Shown here one piece after another: positions 24,638 to 34,163 of a DNA stretch of 48,164 bases. The translations under genes were made by a program, and so were the position numbers. Position 1 is the first letter of the stretch, and every line of letters starts with the position of its first letter. The notes under the pieces are model-generated. The model worked only from the letters and a program-made list of their open reading frames with translations. It was not told where the DNA came from and did no database searches. The stretch comes from Haematobacter genomosp. 1 (GTDB taxonomy: Bacteria > Pseudomonadota > Alphaproteobacteria > Rhodobacterales > Rhodobacteraceae), in the NCBI RefSeq assembly GCF_002196855.1, contig NZ_NIPW01000038.1:1-48164 (forward strand). Direction: 5' to 3'.

Positions 24638-26026
24638 TTAGCGGATCCTTTTCCTTATGAGGGCTTCGAGCGCCCCGAGATCGTTCGGCACGTCCGTCAC
24701 ACGCTCCGGCCGGTCGAACAGGTCGGCCATGCGGGGCGGCAGCGCCGGACGTATGCCCGTCGCGGCTTCCACCGCGTCGGGAAATTTTGCGGGATGCGCG
24801 GTGGCCAGCGTGACCATCGGCACGGGGCCGGAGAGATGCTCCTCCGCCACCTTCACGCCGACGGCCGTATGCGGACAGATCAGCTCCCCCGTGGTTTCCC
24901 TCACGCGGCGAATCGTGGCGGAGGTCTCCTCCTCCGACGCGCGCCCCGATGCGAAGGTGGAGCGCAATGTCTCAAGGATGCCTTGCGAAATGGTAAAGCC
25001 GGCGCCCGATTTCAACTCCTCCATCATCAGGGTGACGGCCTTTGCATCCCGACCCGCCGCCTCGAACAGCGCGCGCTCGAAATTGGAGGAAACCTGAATG
25101 TCCATGGAGGGCGAGATGGAGGGATGCACCCCTTCCATGCGGTAGCTGCCAGTGCGGAGCGCGCGGTCCAGAATATCGTTCTGGTTGGTGGCGATCACCA
25201 GCTGCCCGATGGGCAGGCCCATGCGCTTGGCGATATAGCCCGCAAAGATGTCACCGAAATTCCCCGTCGGCACGGTGAAATCCACCAGCCGGTGCGGCGC
25301 GCCCAGCGACACGGCGGAGGTGAAGTAATAGACGACCTGCGCCAGAACCCGCGCCCAGTTGATGGAGTTCACCCCGGCCAGCCGTACCGAATCACGGAAG
25401 GCGAAATCGTTGAACATGTCCTTCAGGCGCGCCTGGCAATCGTCGAAATCGCCCTCCAGCGCGAGGGCATGGACATTCTCCTCCGCCGGGGTGGTCATCT
25501 GACGCCGCTGGACTTCCGAGACGCGGCCCTTCGGGAACAGAATGAACACATCGACATTCGGCAGGCCGCGGAAGGCTTCGATGGCGGCGGAGCCGGTGTC
25601 GCCCGAGGTCGCGCCGACGATCGTCACCCGCTCGCCCGACCGCGAGAGCGCGGCCTGAAAGAGCTGGCCGATGAGCTGCATCGCGAAGTCCTTGAAGGCC
25701 AGTGTCGGCCCGTGGAACAGCTCGAGCAGGAAATGGTTGGGCTGAAGCTGCACGAGCGGCGCCCGCGCGGCATGATCGAACCCGGTATAGGCCCGCGCGA
25801 TGATGGCGCGGAACTCCTCATCGGTGAAGGTGTCGCCGATGAAGGGGCGCATCACGCGGAAGGCCGCTTCCTCATAGCTCTGGCCGGCCAGATCGGCGAT
25901 TTCCACCGGCGTCATCTGCGGGATCGTCTGCGGAACGTAGAGCCCCCCGTCGCGGGCAAGGCCGGTCAGCATCGCGGCTTCGAAGGACAGGACCGGCGCG
26001 GCCCCGCGGGTTGAGATATAGGTCAT
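24638..26026 (-). CDS. thrC: Threonine synthase
   Basis: The 462-residue PLP enzyme converts O-phospho-L-homoserine to threonine. The PLP lysine lies in HGPTLAFKDFAMQ near residue 110, and the phosphate-binding loop is GATSGDTGSAAIEAF. The N-terminal YISTRGAAPVLSFEAAMLTGLARDGGLYVP (positions 2-31) is typical of the longer class. The ATG at 26026 overlaps the surf1 stop by four bases (ATGA), tying an amino acid gene to the oxidase assembly operon. The longer frame to 26338 is only antisense to surf1. Confidence 0.96.
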   Translation of the reverse strand: MTYISTRGAAPVLSFEAAMLTGLARDGGLYVPQTIPQMTPVEIADLAGQSYEEAAFRVMRPFIGDTFTDEEFRAIIARAYTGFDHAARAPLVQLQPNHFLLELFHGPTLAFKDFAMQLIGQLFQAALSRSGERVTIVGATSGDTGSAAIEAFRGLPNVDVFILFPKGRVSEVQRRQMTTPAEENVHALALEGDFDDCQARLKDMFNDFAFRDSVRLAGVNSINWARVLAQVVYYFTSAVSLGAPHRLVDFTVPTGNFGDIFAGYIAKRMGLPIGQLVIATNQNDILDRALRTGSYRMEGVHPSISPSMDIQVSSNFERALFEAAGRDAKAVTLMMEELKSGAGFTISQGILETLRSTFASGRASEEETSATIRRVRETTGELICPHTAVGVKVAEEHLSGPVPMVTLATAHPAKFPDAVEAATGIRPALPPRMADLFDRPERVTDVPNDLGALEALIRKRIR

Positions 26027-26727
26027 CGGGCAGGCTTTCGCTGGGCAGGCTTTGGGTGGTTTTCCCGCGTGATACGCCAGAGCAGGTAGCCTGTCATCCC
26101 CGCCCAGACGACGGCGAGCAGAAACCAGGTGACCGCGTATTGCAGATGGTTGTTCGGAATGCCCTCCGCCCCCACGGGCACAGGCTCCGCAGCCGGGGTC
26201 ATTTCGGTGGTGGTGCGGAGCACGACGAGCAGCGGCTCCGTTTCGAGTTGCGCGGCCATGGCGGGCACATCGCGGGCGAACCAGATGCCGGTCTTGGCGT
26301 CGGGCGGCGGGGTGTAGCTGTCGCTGTCGCGCGGCCATTGCAGGTTGCCGGTGATGGCCGCCTCCACCCCCGGCCGCGGAATGCCGCGCTCCATCTCCGG
26401 CAGGAAGCCCCGATCGACCAGTATCCGCCGCCCGTCCGCGGTGACGAAGGCGGTGATGACACGGTAGCCCGGCCCCTCTCCCTGCCGGGCGGACAGTACG
26501 AGGATTTCCTTGTCAGTGAACCTGCCCACCGCCCTCACGGGAAGGTAGCGATCCCCTTCGGCGGTGGGGTCCAGCGGCACGGGAACCGGCGGGGCGAGGA
26601 TGGCGGCATCGATCTGTGCCAGCATCTCCTCCTTCCAGGCGAGACGCTGGAGCTGCCAGATGCCGAGCGCCACCAGAATGCCGCAGCCGACCAGACCGAG
26701 GATCAGAGGCCAGAAGAGGCGACGCAT
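26023..26727 (-). CDS. SURF1-family cytochrome oxidase assembly protein
   Basis: The 234-residue inner-membrane protein helps heme a insertion into cytochrome c oxidase subunit I. It has a membrane helix at each end (residues about 5-25 and 205-225). The family motifs LGIWQLQRLAWKEEML, GPGYRVITAF, ILVDRGFLP and NNHLQYAVTWF are all present. The ATG at 26727 gives MRRLFWPLILGLVGCGILVA. It lies at the end of the cta operon, after a hairpin in the ctaE-surf1 gap, and overlaps thrC. Confidence 0.95.
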   Translation of the reverse strand: MRRLFWPLILGLVGCGILVALGIWQLQRLAWKEEMLAQIDAAILAPPVPVPLDPTAEGDRYLPVRAVGRFTDKEILVLSARQGEGPGYRVITAFVTADGRRILVDRGFLPEMERGIPRPGVEAAITGNLQWPRDSDSYTPPPDAKTGIWFARDVPAMAAQLETEPLLVVLRTTTEMTPAAEPVPVGAEGIPNNHLQYAVTWFLLAVVWAGMTGYLLWRITRENHPKPAQRKPAR

Positions 26728-26748
26728 GCAGAACCTTTCCAACGGAAA

Positions 26749-26772
26749 AGCGCGCGCCTTTCGGCCCGCGCT
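26749..26772 (-). terminator. Hairpin between ctaE and surf1
   Basis: AGCGCGCGCC (26749-26758) and GGCCCGCGCT (26763-26772) form a 10-bp stem with one mismatch and a 4-nt loop. TTTTCC follows on the minus strand. It may act as a partial terminator that lowers surf1-thrC expression relative to ctaE. Confidence 0.6.
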
Positions 26773-26798
26773 CTGATTTTTCAACGGCGGATGTATCC

Positions 26799-27605
26799 TC
26801 AGCCGCCCCAGATATAGACGGAAGCGAAGAGGAACAGCCAGACCACATCGACAAAGTGCCAATACCACGCCGCCGCCTCGAAGCCCACATGCTTGGTCTG
26901 GGTGAAATCTCCCCTGCGGGCGCGCAGCAGGCAGACGAAGAGGAAAATCGTCCCGATGATGACATGCGCCCCGTGGAAGCCCGTCGCCATGAAGAACGTG
27001 GCGCCATAGATATTGCCGGAGAAGCCGAAGGCCGCGTGGCTGTATTCATAGGCCTGGAACACGGTGAAGATGAGGCCCAGGATGACCGCGATGGTCAGGC
27101 CCGTCACCACGTCCTTGCGGTTGTTCTCATGCACCAGCGCATGGTGCGCCCAGGTGACCGCGCAGCCTGACAGCAGCAGGATCAGCGTGTTGATGAGCGG
27201 CAGGTGCCAGGGATCGAAGGTTTCGATGCCCGCCGGCGGCCAGGTGCCCGGAATGATTTCGGTGCCCTCGATCACTCCCATCGGGAAAAGCGCGTGGGCG
27301 AAGAAGTTCCAGAACCAGGCAGCAAAGAACATCACCTCGGAGATGATGAACAGGATGATACCGTAGCGCAGGCCGATATCGACCACCGCCGTATGATCCC
27401 CCGCGCGGCTTTCGCGGATCACGTCGCCCCACCAGCCGACCATCACATAGGCGACGCCGACTGCCCCGATCAGAAAGACCCACGGCCCCGAAGCATGCAT
27501 CCAGAGCACCGCCCCGAACAGCATGATGAAACCGGAGACGGCGGCCAGAAACGGCCAGATCGACGGCGGGAGGACGTGATAGTCGTGATTTTTGACATGC
27601 GCCAT
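26799..27605 (-). CDS. ctaE: Cytochrome c oxidase subunit III
   Basis: The 268-residue integral membrane subunit of aa3-type oxidase has seven predicted helices. Family sequences include [62 protein letters not shown] and the C-terminal [16 protein letters not shown]. The conserved Glu of the EVMFF motif is present. It lies 25 bp after ctaG in the cta operon. Subunit I is not in the window, as is common when ctaD is elsewhere. Confidence 0.97.
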   Translation of the reverse strand: MAHVKNHDYHVLPPSIWPFLAAVSGFIMLFGAVLWMHASGPWVFLIGAVGVAYVMVGWWGDVIRESRAGDHTAVVDIGLRYGIILFIISEVMFFAAWFWNFFAHALFPMGVIEGTEIIPGTWPPAGIETFDPWHLPLINTLILLLSGCAVTWAHHALVHENNRKDVVTGLTIAVILGLIFTVFQAYEYSHAAFGFSGNIYGATFFMATGFHGAHVIIGTIFLFVCLLRARRGDFTQTKHVGFEAAAWYWHFVDVVWLFLFASVYIWGG

Positions 27606-27630
27606 TGCTCTTCCCTCGCTGCGCCTTCGT

Positions 27631-28203
27631 TCAGTTCGTTGACGTCTGCTGGACAGCCTTGGGCAGATCCAGGACGTGGAATGTATAGGACAGGGTGATC
27701 GTATGGGCGTACTTGCCCTCGCGATCGTTCACGATGGCCGGATCGACGAAGAAGGTGACCGGCATCTGTACCCTTTCACCCGGCTGGAGCACCTGCTCGG
27801 TGAAGCAGAAACACTCGATCTTGGTGAAATACCCGCCAGCCGCATAGGGCGTGACGTTGTAGCTCGCCTGCCCGGCTATGGGTTTGTCGGTCGGGTTGTA
27901 GGCCTCGTAGAAGGCAAGACCGCTCTCGCCGATCTTGATTTCCATCTCGTTGACCATCGGCTTGAACTGCCACGGCATCCCGCGTTCGAGCGAGGCGTCG
28001 AAGCGGATCCGCACGGTCCGGTCCAGTACCGTGTCCGGTGCCGTGGCGGCGACACTGGTCGTGCCGCCAAAGCCCGTCACCCGGCAGAACCAGTTGTAGA
28101 AGGGAACCGCCGCATAGGAGAGGGCCCCCATGAGGACGACGACACCGACAAGCCGCAAGGCGATGCGACGGCTCCGCGCGGCGTCATTCTGCGGGCCCTT
28201 CAC
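27631..28203 (-). CDS. ctaG: Cytochrome c oxidase assembly protein CtaG/Cox11
   Basis: The 190-residue copper chaperone delivers copper to the CuB site of subunit I. It has one N-terminal membrane helix (about residues 12-32) and a periplasmic domain. The copper ligands CFCF lie in [17 protein letters not shown] near residue 120. The preceding [13 protein letters not shown] is also conserved. The start is GTG at 28203, overlapping the stop of the small gene before it by four bases; GGGAG lies upstream. The longer ORF to 28563 runs through that gene and is not real. Confidence 0.95.
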   Translation of the reverse strand: MKGPQNDAARSRRIALRLVGVVVLMGALSYAAVPFYNWFCRVTGFGGTTSVAATAPDTVLDRTVRIRFDASLERGMPWQFKPMVNEMEIKIGESGLAFYEAYNPTDKPIAGQASYNVTPYAAGGYFTKIECFCFTEQVLQPGERVQMPVTFFVDPAIVNDREGKYAHTITLSYTFHVLDLPKAVQQTSTN

Positions 28204-28400
28204 TGCCTCGCTCCCCCGTCCTGTTCCTGTACCATGGAGGGGCGGTAGCCATGGTCGAAACCCTCCATGCTCTCGCCCTTCTCGATCTTCACGATGGTCA
28301 GTCCGAACACGATGACGACAAATGCGCCAAGGCTCAGGCCCAGACCGAGATTGCGTCCGAAGCGTCTGCGGTGAAGTTCGTGATCCTTGGTGATCGCCAT
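28200..28400 (-). CDS. Small single-helix membrane protein of the cta operon
   Basis: The 66-residue protein starts MAITKDHELHRRRFGRNLGL, has one membrane helix (residues about 18-40) and ends with a polar tail containing a GFDHGYRPSM segment. The gene starts 2 bp after the ctaB stop and overlaps ctaG by four bases, so it is clearly part of the operon. A small ORF in this place, between heme O synthase and Cox11 genes, is common in Paracoccus and Rhodobacter relatives and has been labelled CoxF or ORF2. Its role is not known to me; oxidase assembly or a small subunit is inferred from place only. Confidence 0.8.
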   Translation of the reverse strand: MAITKDHELHRRRFGRNLGLGLSLGAFVVIVFGLTIVKIEKGESMEGFDHGYRPSMVQEQDGGARQ

Positions 28401-28402
28401 GG

Positions 28403-29344
28403 TCACCAGCCTCCCATGCCGAAGGAGCGCAGCGCGGCTTCCGCAAGGAAAGCGCTGAAATGCAGGAAGAGATAGAGGAGCGAGAAGGAGAAGAACCGCT
28501 TCTCCGCGCGGTAGCCATCGGCTTCCGCCACCTGTTCGTTGCGCCGCCACAGATCGACCGCACCCAGCACGAACAGGAGGTTCAGCACGACCGCCGCCGC
28601 CAGATAGACCGGCCCGCCGATGGAGGTGAAACCTGCCCCGATCGCCACCGGCGCGAGCAGCAGCGTATAGACGAGGATATGCGCCCGCGTCGATTTCCGC
28701 CCGTGGGTGACGGTCAGCATCGGCACACCCGCACGGTCGTAGTCGCTGTTCATGAAAAGGGCGAGCGCCCAGAAATGCGGCGGCGTCCACATGAACACGA
28801 TGAGGAACATCAGCACGCTTTCGACCGATATGCCCCCCGTCGCCACGGCCCAGCCGATCATGGGGGGAAACGCCCCCGCAGCCCCGCCGATGACGATGTT
28901 CTGCGGCGTCGTCCGCTTCAGCCAGATGGTGTAGATCACCGCATAGAAGAAGATGGTGAAGGCCAGCAGCCCCGCCGCCAGCCAGTTGGCCGCCAGCCCC
29001 AGCATCATCACCGACAGGCCGGAAAGCGCGAGCCCCACACCGAGCGCCTCGCCGCGCGCCACGCGGCCCGAGGGCACCGGACGGTTGGCGGTCCGCTTCA
29101 TCACCGCGTCGATGTCGCTGTCCCACCACATGTTGAGCGCGCCCGAAGCGCCGCCCCCGAGCGCGATGAACAGGATGGAGGTGAAGGCGATGAACGGATG
29201 CACCGGCACGGGCGCCACCAGCAGTCCGACCAGCGCGGTGAACACCACGAGCGACATCACCCGCGGCTTCAGCAGGGCGAGATAATCGCCGAAGCTGCCC
29301 TCTCCGCCCTGGATGTCCGCGTGTTGATGGAACGTGTCGCTCAT
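28403..29344 (-). CDS. ctaB: Protoheme IX farnesyltransferase (heme O synthase)
   Basis: The 313-residue membrane enzyme attaches a farnesyl group to heme b, the first step to heme a. The Asp-rich prenyl diphosphate motif [19 protein letters not shown] is near residues 83-101, and the [20 protein letters not shown] loop is also conserved. About nine membrane helices are predicted. It lies 88 bp after ctaC, with a palindrome in the gap, and continues into the small gene and ctaG. Confidence 0.97.
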   Translation of the reverse strand: MSDTFHQHADIQGGEGSFGDYLALLKPRVMSLVVFTALVGLLVAPVPVHPFIAFTSILFIALGGGASGALNMWWDSDIDAVMKRTANRPVPSGRVARGEALGVGLALSGLSVMMLGLAANWLAAGLLAFTIFFYAVIYTIWLKRTTPQNIVIGGAAGAFPPMIGWAVATGGISVESVLMFLIVFMWTPPHFWALALFMNSDYDRAGVPMLTVTHGRKSTRAHILVYTLLLAPVAIGAGFTSIGGPVYLAAAVVLNLLFVLGAVDLWRRNEQVAEADGYRAEKRFFSFSLLYLFLHFSAFLAEAALRSFGMGGW

Positions 29345-29402
29345 GCCTGCCTTCTCTCCGCACGTCGCCGGGGCGGCGCGCTTTTTGTCAGTGGGCCTGC
29401 GT

Positions 29403-29419
29403 CAGCCGGTTACCGGCTG
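29403..29419. repeat. Palindrome in the ctaC-ctaB gap
   Basis: CAGCCGGTTACCGGCTG is a perfect inverted repeat around a central base. As RNA it would form a 6-bp stem with a 5-nt loop. It might be a processing or attenuation structure between ctaC and ctaB, or a protein binding site. No T run follows. Confidence 0.5.
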
Positions 29420-29432
29420 TCGGCAGCCTGCC

Positions 29433-30332
29433 TCATTCGGCCTGCGCCAGCCGCACGAGCCGCTCCGAGGGGAGCGGGCCGGCATCGGCGGAGAACTCTT
29501 CCTTCGCCCGGGTCAGCCAGTCGGCATAGACCTGCGGGCTCACGACCTTCACCGTGATCGGCATGTAGGCGTGGTTGATTCCGCACAATTCCGAGCACTG
29601 GCCGAAGTAGATACCCTCCCGCTCCGCCTTGAACCAGAGCTCGGCGAGGCGACCGGGCACGCCGTCCTGCTTCACCCCGAAGGCCGGGATCGTCCAGGAG
29701 TGGATCACGTCCGCCGCCGTCACCTGCATCACGACCGTCGCGCCCACCGGAACGACCAGGGCGTTATCCACGGCGAGGAGGTAGTCCGAATCGGCATATC
29801 CGTTCTCGGCCAGATCCTCCCGCGGCAGCATGATGCTGTCGAAGGCGATGCCTTCATCGGGATATTCGTAGCCCCAGTACCACTGGTAGCCGGTCGTCTT
29901 GATGCGGATATCGGCCTCCGGCATCTCCTGTTGCTTGAACAGGATCGGCAGCGAGAAGGAACCGATCACCACGAGGATCAGGATCGGCACGATTGTCCAG
30001 GTGATCTCGAGCGGTGAATTGTGCGTGAAGCGCGCGGGCTTCGGGTTGCGTTTCTCGTTGTAGCGCAGGATGCACCACACGAGAAGCAGGGTGACGAGCA
30101 GCACGATCGGCACGATGATCCACAGCAGCAGACCGTCGAGCCAGTGGATATCGCGGGCGAGTTCCGTCGCGGCGGGCTGGAAGCCGATCGCACCGTCGAC
30201 CGGATGGCCCACGACCGGAAGACCCCCGATTCCATCGGGCGGGGTTTCAGCGGTCTGTGCGCTGGCGGCAAAGCTGGCGAGGGATGCGGCGACAGTCGTG
30301 GCTAATCCCGTGAGCGTGGTCGAAAGGCGCAT
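29433..30332 (-). CDS. ctaC: Cytochrome c oxidase subunit II
   Basis: The 299-residue subunit takes electrons from cytochrome c through its CuA centre. It has a signal peptide (residues 1-25, ending ASAQ), two membrane helices (about 62-85 and 105-128) and a periplasmic cupredoxin domain. The CuA ligands are in CSELCGINHAYMPI near residues 246-259, with the partner His in DVIHSWTIP. The aromatic electron entry GYQWYWGYEYPD is present. The ATG at 30332 gives the signal peptide; the longer frame to 30434 does not. It is the first gene of the oxidase operon and is divergent from tldD. Confidence 0.97.
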   Translation of the reverse strand: MRLSTTLTGLATTVAASLASFAASAQTAETPPDGIGGLPVVGHPVDGAIGFQPAATELARDIHWLDGLLLWIIVPIVLLVTLLLVWCILRYNEKRNPKPARFTHNSPLEITWTIVPILILVVIGSFSLPILFKQQEMPEADIRIKTTGYQWYWGYEYPDEGIAFDSIMLPREDLAENGYADSDYLLAVDNALVVPVGATVVMQVTAADVIHSWTIPAFGVKQDGVPGRLAELWFKAEREGIYFGQCSELCGINHAYMPITVKVVSPQVYADWLTRAKEEFSADAGPLPSERLVRLAQAE

Positions 30333-30497
30333 GTTCTCCGTCCCATATGGCGCGGCACTTCCCCGGAAAGCAGTCAGCCGTGCCTGAACCGCCTTGCGGC
30401 AGTTTCCCATTGTTTCCCTGTCCCCTGAAACCATATTAGGTCATGCGCGACAAGCAAAACGTGTGCGGCGCTTCCTGAACAAAAGTACGGTTCTTCA

Positions 30498-31922
30498 ATG
30501 ACCATGTCCGATTCCTTCCGTCCTTTCGAGACGATGATCGACGAGGGGCGGGCGCTGGCGCTGCTGCGCGAGACGCTCTCGGGTGCGGAGGATGGCGAGA
30601 TTTTCCTGGAACGGCGCCGGTCGGAGGCGCTCGTGCTCGACGATCAGCGAATCCGCTCGGCGAGTTACGATGCGTCCGAAGGCTTCGGCCTTCGTGCCGT
30701 GAAGGGCGATGTGACGGGCTATGCCCATTCCTCCGAGATCAGCGAGGCCGCGCTCCGCCGCATGGCGGAGACGGCGCGGCTGGCCGTGGGCGACGGCGGC
30801 GGCGTCATGGCCCCGCCGCCGCCCGGCACCAACCGGCGGCTCTACACGGACGAGAACCCGATCGACGGCGTCTCCTTCCCGGCCAAGGTCGATCTGCTGC
30901 GGGAGATCGACGACTGGGTCCGCGCGCTCGATCCGCGTGTGGTGCAGGTTTCCGCCAGCCTCGCCGCGAGCCATCAGGAAGTGGAGATCCTCCGCCCCGA
31001 TGGCCTCCGGCTGGCCGATGTGCGGCCGATGACCCGGATCTACATCTCCGTGATGATCGAGGAGAACGGGCGGCGCGAATCCGGCTCTGCGGGGGGCGGC
31101 GGACGGGCGGGGTTGCTCGGGCTGATCGCGCCGGAGAACTGGCAGGCCGCCGCGCGGGAAGCCCTTCGCATCGCCGCCGTGAACCTCGGCGCGGAGGCGG
31201 CGCCTGCGGGCATCATGGATGTGGCGCTCGGCCCCGGCTGGCCCGGCATCTTGCTGCACGAGGCGGTGGGACACGGGCTGGAGGGCGACTTCAACCGCAA
31301 GAAGACCTCCGCCTTCGCAGGCCTTCTGGGGGAGCGTGTCGCCGCGCCGGGTGTGACGGTTCTGGATGACGGCACCATCCCGGACCGCCGCGGCTCCATC
31401 ACCATCGACGATGAGGGCACCCCCTCCCGCAAGAACGTGCTGATCGAGGACGGCATTCTCGTCGGCTATATGCAGGACCGCCAGAACGCCCGCCTGATGG
31501 GCGTGGAACCCACCGGGAACGGCCGCCGGGAAAGCTACGTCCATGCGCCGATGCCCCGCATGACCAACACCTACATGCTGGCCGGGCCGGACGACCCGGA
31601 GGAAATCGTGTCCCGCGTGAAAGACGGCATCTGGGCCGTGGGTTTCGGCGGCGGACAGGTCGATATCACCAGCGGCAAGTTCGTCTTTTCCTGCACCGAG
31701 GCCTACCGTGTCACGAACGGCAAGGTCGGCGCGCCGGTGAAGGGCGCGACGCTGATCGGCGACGGACCGACCTCGCTCCGCCATGTGCAGGCGGTCGGCA
31801 ATGACCTGAAGCTGGACCCCGGCATCGGCAACTGCGGCAAGGCGGGTCAGTGGGTGCCCGTCGGCGTGGGTCAGCCGACCCTGCTCATCGGTGGGCTGAC
31901 GGTCGGGGGCAGCAAGCTCTGA
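30498..31922 (+). CDS. tldD: Metalloprotease TldD
   Basis: The 474-residue protein forms a heterodimeric zinc protease with TldE/PmbA, which degrades or matures small peptides. The zinc motif HEAVGH (HExxxH) lies at residues about 253-258 in LLHEAVGHGLEGDFNRKKTS, with the later conserved Cys in SGKFVFSCTEAY. Length is normal. The gene faces away from ctaC with 165 bp between them, a conserved arrangement in Rhodobacterales. The TldE partner gene is not in this window. Confidence 0.96.
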   Translation: MTMSDSFRPFETMIDEGRALALLRETLSGAEDGEIFLERRRSEALVLDDQRIRSASYDASEGFGLRAVKGDVTGYAHSSEISEAALRRMAETARLAVGDGGGVMAPPPPGTNRRLYTDENPIDGVSFPAKVDLLREIDDWVRALDPRVVQVSASLAASHQEVEILRPDGLRLADVRPMTRIYISVMIEENGRRESGSAGGGGRAGLLGLIAPENWQAAAREALRIAAVNLGAEAAPAGIMDVALGPGWPGILLHEAVGHGLEGDFNRKKTSAFAGLLGERVAAPGVTVLDDGTIPDRRGSITIDDEGTPSRKNVLIEDGILVGYMQDRQNARLMGVEPTGNGRRESYVHAPMPRMTNTYMLAGPDDPEEIVSRVKDGIWAVGFGGGQVDITSGKFVFSCTEAYRVTNGKVGAPVKGATLIGDGPTSLRHVQAVGNDLKLDPGIGNCGKAGQWVPVGVGQPTLLIGGLTVGGSKL

Positions 31923-32110
31923 GTCCGCGGCGGGGTCGGATTGGCCCCGTTGCACGGACAATGGCCTGCGTTACCGGCTCCGGCGCGTTGCTGCCGGGAT
32001 GACCGGCATGCATGCTGCTGATTGCTCACCTGCAAGGGCGGACGTCGGATTCACCTGCTATTAACGTTCTTCGGCGACAGTGGCTCCGTGGTGCAGGATG
32101 GAGCCGGACG

Positions 32111-33289
32111 ATGAAGGATATGCCCAGCCCTCTCCCCGCCCCTCTGCTGGCGGAGGAAGAACGGTTCGCGCGGCTCAGGCTGATCCGGTCGGCGCGGGTG
32201 GGGGTTTTGACCTTTCGGCGTCTCCTCGCGGAACATGGCTCCGCGCTGCGGGCGCTGGAGGCGCTTCCCGCCCTTGCGGCGGCGTCGGGCGCGCGTGATT
32301 ACCGTCCCGCCGGCGCGGCGCTCGCGCGGGCGGAAATCGCGGCGGGCCGCGCGGCTGGCGCGCGCCTGCTGTTCGAGGGAGAGCCGGATTACCCGCGCCT
32401 GCTGGCCGAAATCCCGGATGCACCGCCGCTTCTCTGGGCGCTCGGCGACATTTCCCTGCTGACGAAGCCGCTGGTGGCGCTGGTCGGCGCGCGCAATGCA
32501 TCAAGCCTCGGTATCCGCATGGCGCGACGGCTCGCGGGCGCGCTTGCTGAGGCCGGGTTTCCGGTCGTCTCCGGCCTTGCCCGCGGCATCGACACTGCGG
32601 CGCATGAGGCGGCGCTTCCCCACGGCACGATCGCCGTTCAGGCGGGCGGCATCGACGTGATCTATCCCCGGGAAAACACCGATCTCGCGGCCCGGATCGG
32701 AGCCTCCGGCCTGCGCCTGAGCGAGCAGCCGCCGGGAATGCAGCCGCTGGCAAGGCATTTCCCGCAGCGCAACAGGATCGTTTCCGGCCTCAGTCACGCC
32801 GTGGTGGTGGTGGAGGCGGCTCCCCGTTCCGGCAGCCTCATCACCGCGCGGAACGCGCTGGATCAGGGGCGGGAGGTGATGGCCGTTCCCGGTCATCCGC
32901 TGGATGAACGCGCGGGCGGATGCAATCTGCTCATCCGGGAGGGGGCGCTTCTGGTGCGGGGGGTGGAGGATGTGATCGCGGCGCTTCCCGGCCAACTCCC
33001 GTGCCACGGCAAAGGGGTGCCACGGCTCCCGGATGCGCCAATTTGTCGCGCCCGCCCGGACCTTGGGGCGCGCAGTCCCCGGCCGGCCGGGGACTTGTCC
33101 GCCCCTGCCCGGGACAATGCTCCGCTTCCTCATCTGATTCTGGATCGGCTGAGTCGCAGCCCCGTGCCGGAGGATCAGGTGCTCCGCGATCTCGGCATCA
33201 GCGTGGGAGAGGGCGCCCCGGCCCTGCTCTCCCTTGAGCTGGAGGGCCGCGTGCTCCGCCATCCGGGTGGCCTGCTGAGCCGGGCATGA
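32111..33289 (+). CDS. dprA: DNA-processing protein DprA
   Basis: The 392-residue protein binds incoming single-stranded DNA and loads RecA during transformation or recombination. The Rossmann-like core is clear: VALVGARNASSLGIRMARRL, VVSGLARGIDTAAHEAAL, AVQAGGIDVIYPREN and SGSLITARNALDQGREVMAVPGHP. A short helical domain precedes it. A C-terminal winged-helix domain (LILDRLSRSPVPEDQVLRDL) follows a linker rich in Pro, Gly and Arg. I chose ATG 32111, with GGAG ten bases upstream; the frame is open from 32012. It precedes topA, a common arrangement, but here two small genes and about 600 bp intervene. Confidence 0.95.
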   Translation: MKDMPSPLPAPLLAEEERFARLRLIRSARVGVLTFRRLLAEHGSALRALEALPALAAASGARDYRPAGAALARAEIAAGRAAGARLLFEGEPDYPRLLAEIPDAPPLLWALGDISLLTKPLVALVGARNASSLGIRMARRLAGALAEAGFPVVSGLARGIDTAAHEAALPHGTIAVQAGGIDVIYPRENTDLAARIGASGLRLSEQPPGMQPLARHFPQRNRIVSGLSHAVVVVEAAPRSGSLITARNALDQGREVMAVPGHPLDERAGGCNLLIREGALLVRGVEDVIAALPGQLPCHGKGVPRLPDAPICRARPDLGARSPRPAGDLSAPARDNAPLPHLILDRLSRSPVPEDQVLRDLGISVGEGAPALLSLELEGRVLRHPGGLLSRA

Positions 33290-33903
33290 CGCGCAATGAG
33301 ACGGGGATGCTGTTCGATCAGGACATCCCTTTCCTGAAGGATACGCCCGCCATGCAGGACGGGCGGCAGTGCAGCCCCTCCCACCCGTGCGGCCAGGCCG
33401 GCTCACTGCCACGTTTTCCGGCGTTTCCACGTCCCCGCCCGCGCACGGCGTGGCCGTCAACAAGCAGGGATGCTCGGGCCACGGGCACACGTCCCCGCCC
33501 GGGCGCGGCATGGCCCGTCCGAGCGGCTTGGCCCGTCCGATCAGACCGTCAGTATCGGAGCTTTTCCGGCCCCTCCCGCGCGCTTATGGTCTCCGCGTCC
33601 TGCAAAACGGGTCCGACCGGGGGCGGAGCGCGCCTACCGCCTCCACCTTGCCCGCGGGCAGCAACCTCGGCCACCACCTTGCTCCGCCTCCGGCGCACAC
33701 GGGTCCGACAGCGACCAGCACGCGACCGCTTTCGGCCGCCCGGTTTCGAGCGACGCCCGGCATTGCTGACGAAAACAGCGTCCGCGCGCGACCGGGATGC
33801 GGCGCGCGATATGCCGCCTGCATATTTGACTCGTTCCATGCCTGCGTCACCTTGAGGGCATGGCAGACGCGCCCGGACGCGTCGAAACTCAACGGAGGAT
33901 CGT
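33290..33903. other. Gene-free stretch with a direct repeat
   Basis: No convincing gene is seen on either strand; the overlapping reading frames have unnatural Arg/Pro-rich composition. A direct repeat of about 30 bp occurs: ACGTCCCCGCCCGCGCACGG at about 33439 and ACGTCCCCGCCCGGGCGCGG at about 33488. Each is followed by a variant of CGTGGCC/CATGGCCCGTC. A hairpin, CGCCCG...CGGGCG, near 33343-33364 may end dprA transcription. Confidence 0.45.
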
Positions 33904-34149
33904 ATGTTGAAACGAACCGGATTGCTGTGCTGCGCTGCGGCATTGGCCCTCGCGGCCTGCGGCCCCACGACACCGGAGGAGCGCGCCTATCGTCAGCATG
34001 AGGCCGGATGTATCGCGGGCAGCGTGACGGGTGCCGTGTTGGGCGCCGCGCTCGGCAATGCCTTCGGCGGCGGGTCGGGCCGGACGATCATCACCGCGAC
34101 CGGTGCGGCGCTCGGCGGTCAGGCCGGTAACCAGCTGACCTGTGGCTGA
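33904..34149 (+). CDS. Small glycine-zipper lipoprotein
   Basis: The 81-residue protein starts MLKRTGLLCCAAALALAAC, a lipoprotein signal with lipobox LAAC. The mature part has a glycine-zipper pattern with small residues every four positions (GSVTGAVLGAALGNAFGG, then GAALGGQAGN). Such proteins usually insert in or lie on the outer membrane. Two Cys (CIAGS and the terminal CG) could pair. GGAGG lies eight bases upstream. It is followed after 14 bp by the EF-hand gene, probably in one transcript. The function is unknown. Confidence 0.82.
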   Translation: MLKRTGLLCCAAALALAACGPTTPEERAYRQHEAGCIAGSVTGAVLGAALGNAFGGGSGRTIITATGAALGGQAGNQLTCG

Positions 34150-34163
34150 GGGGAGAGACAAGA

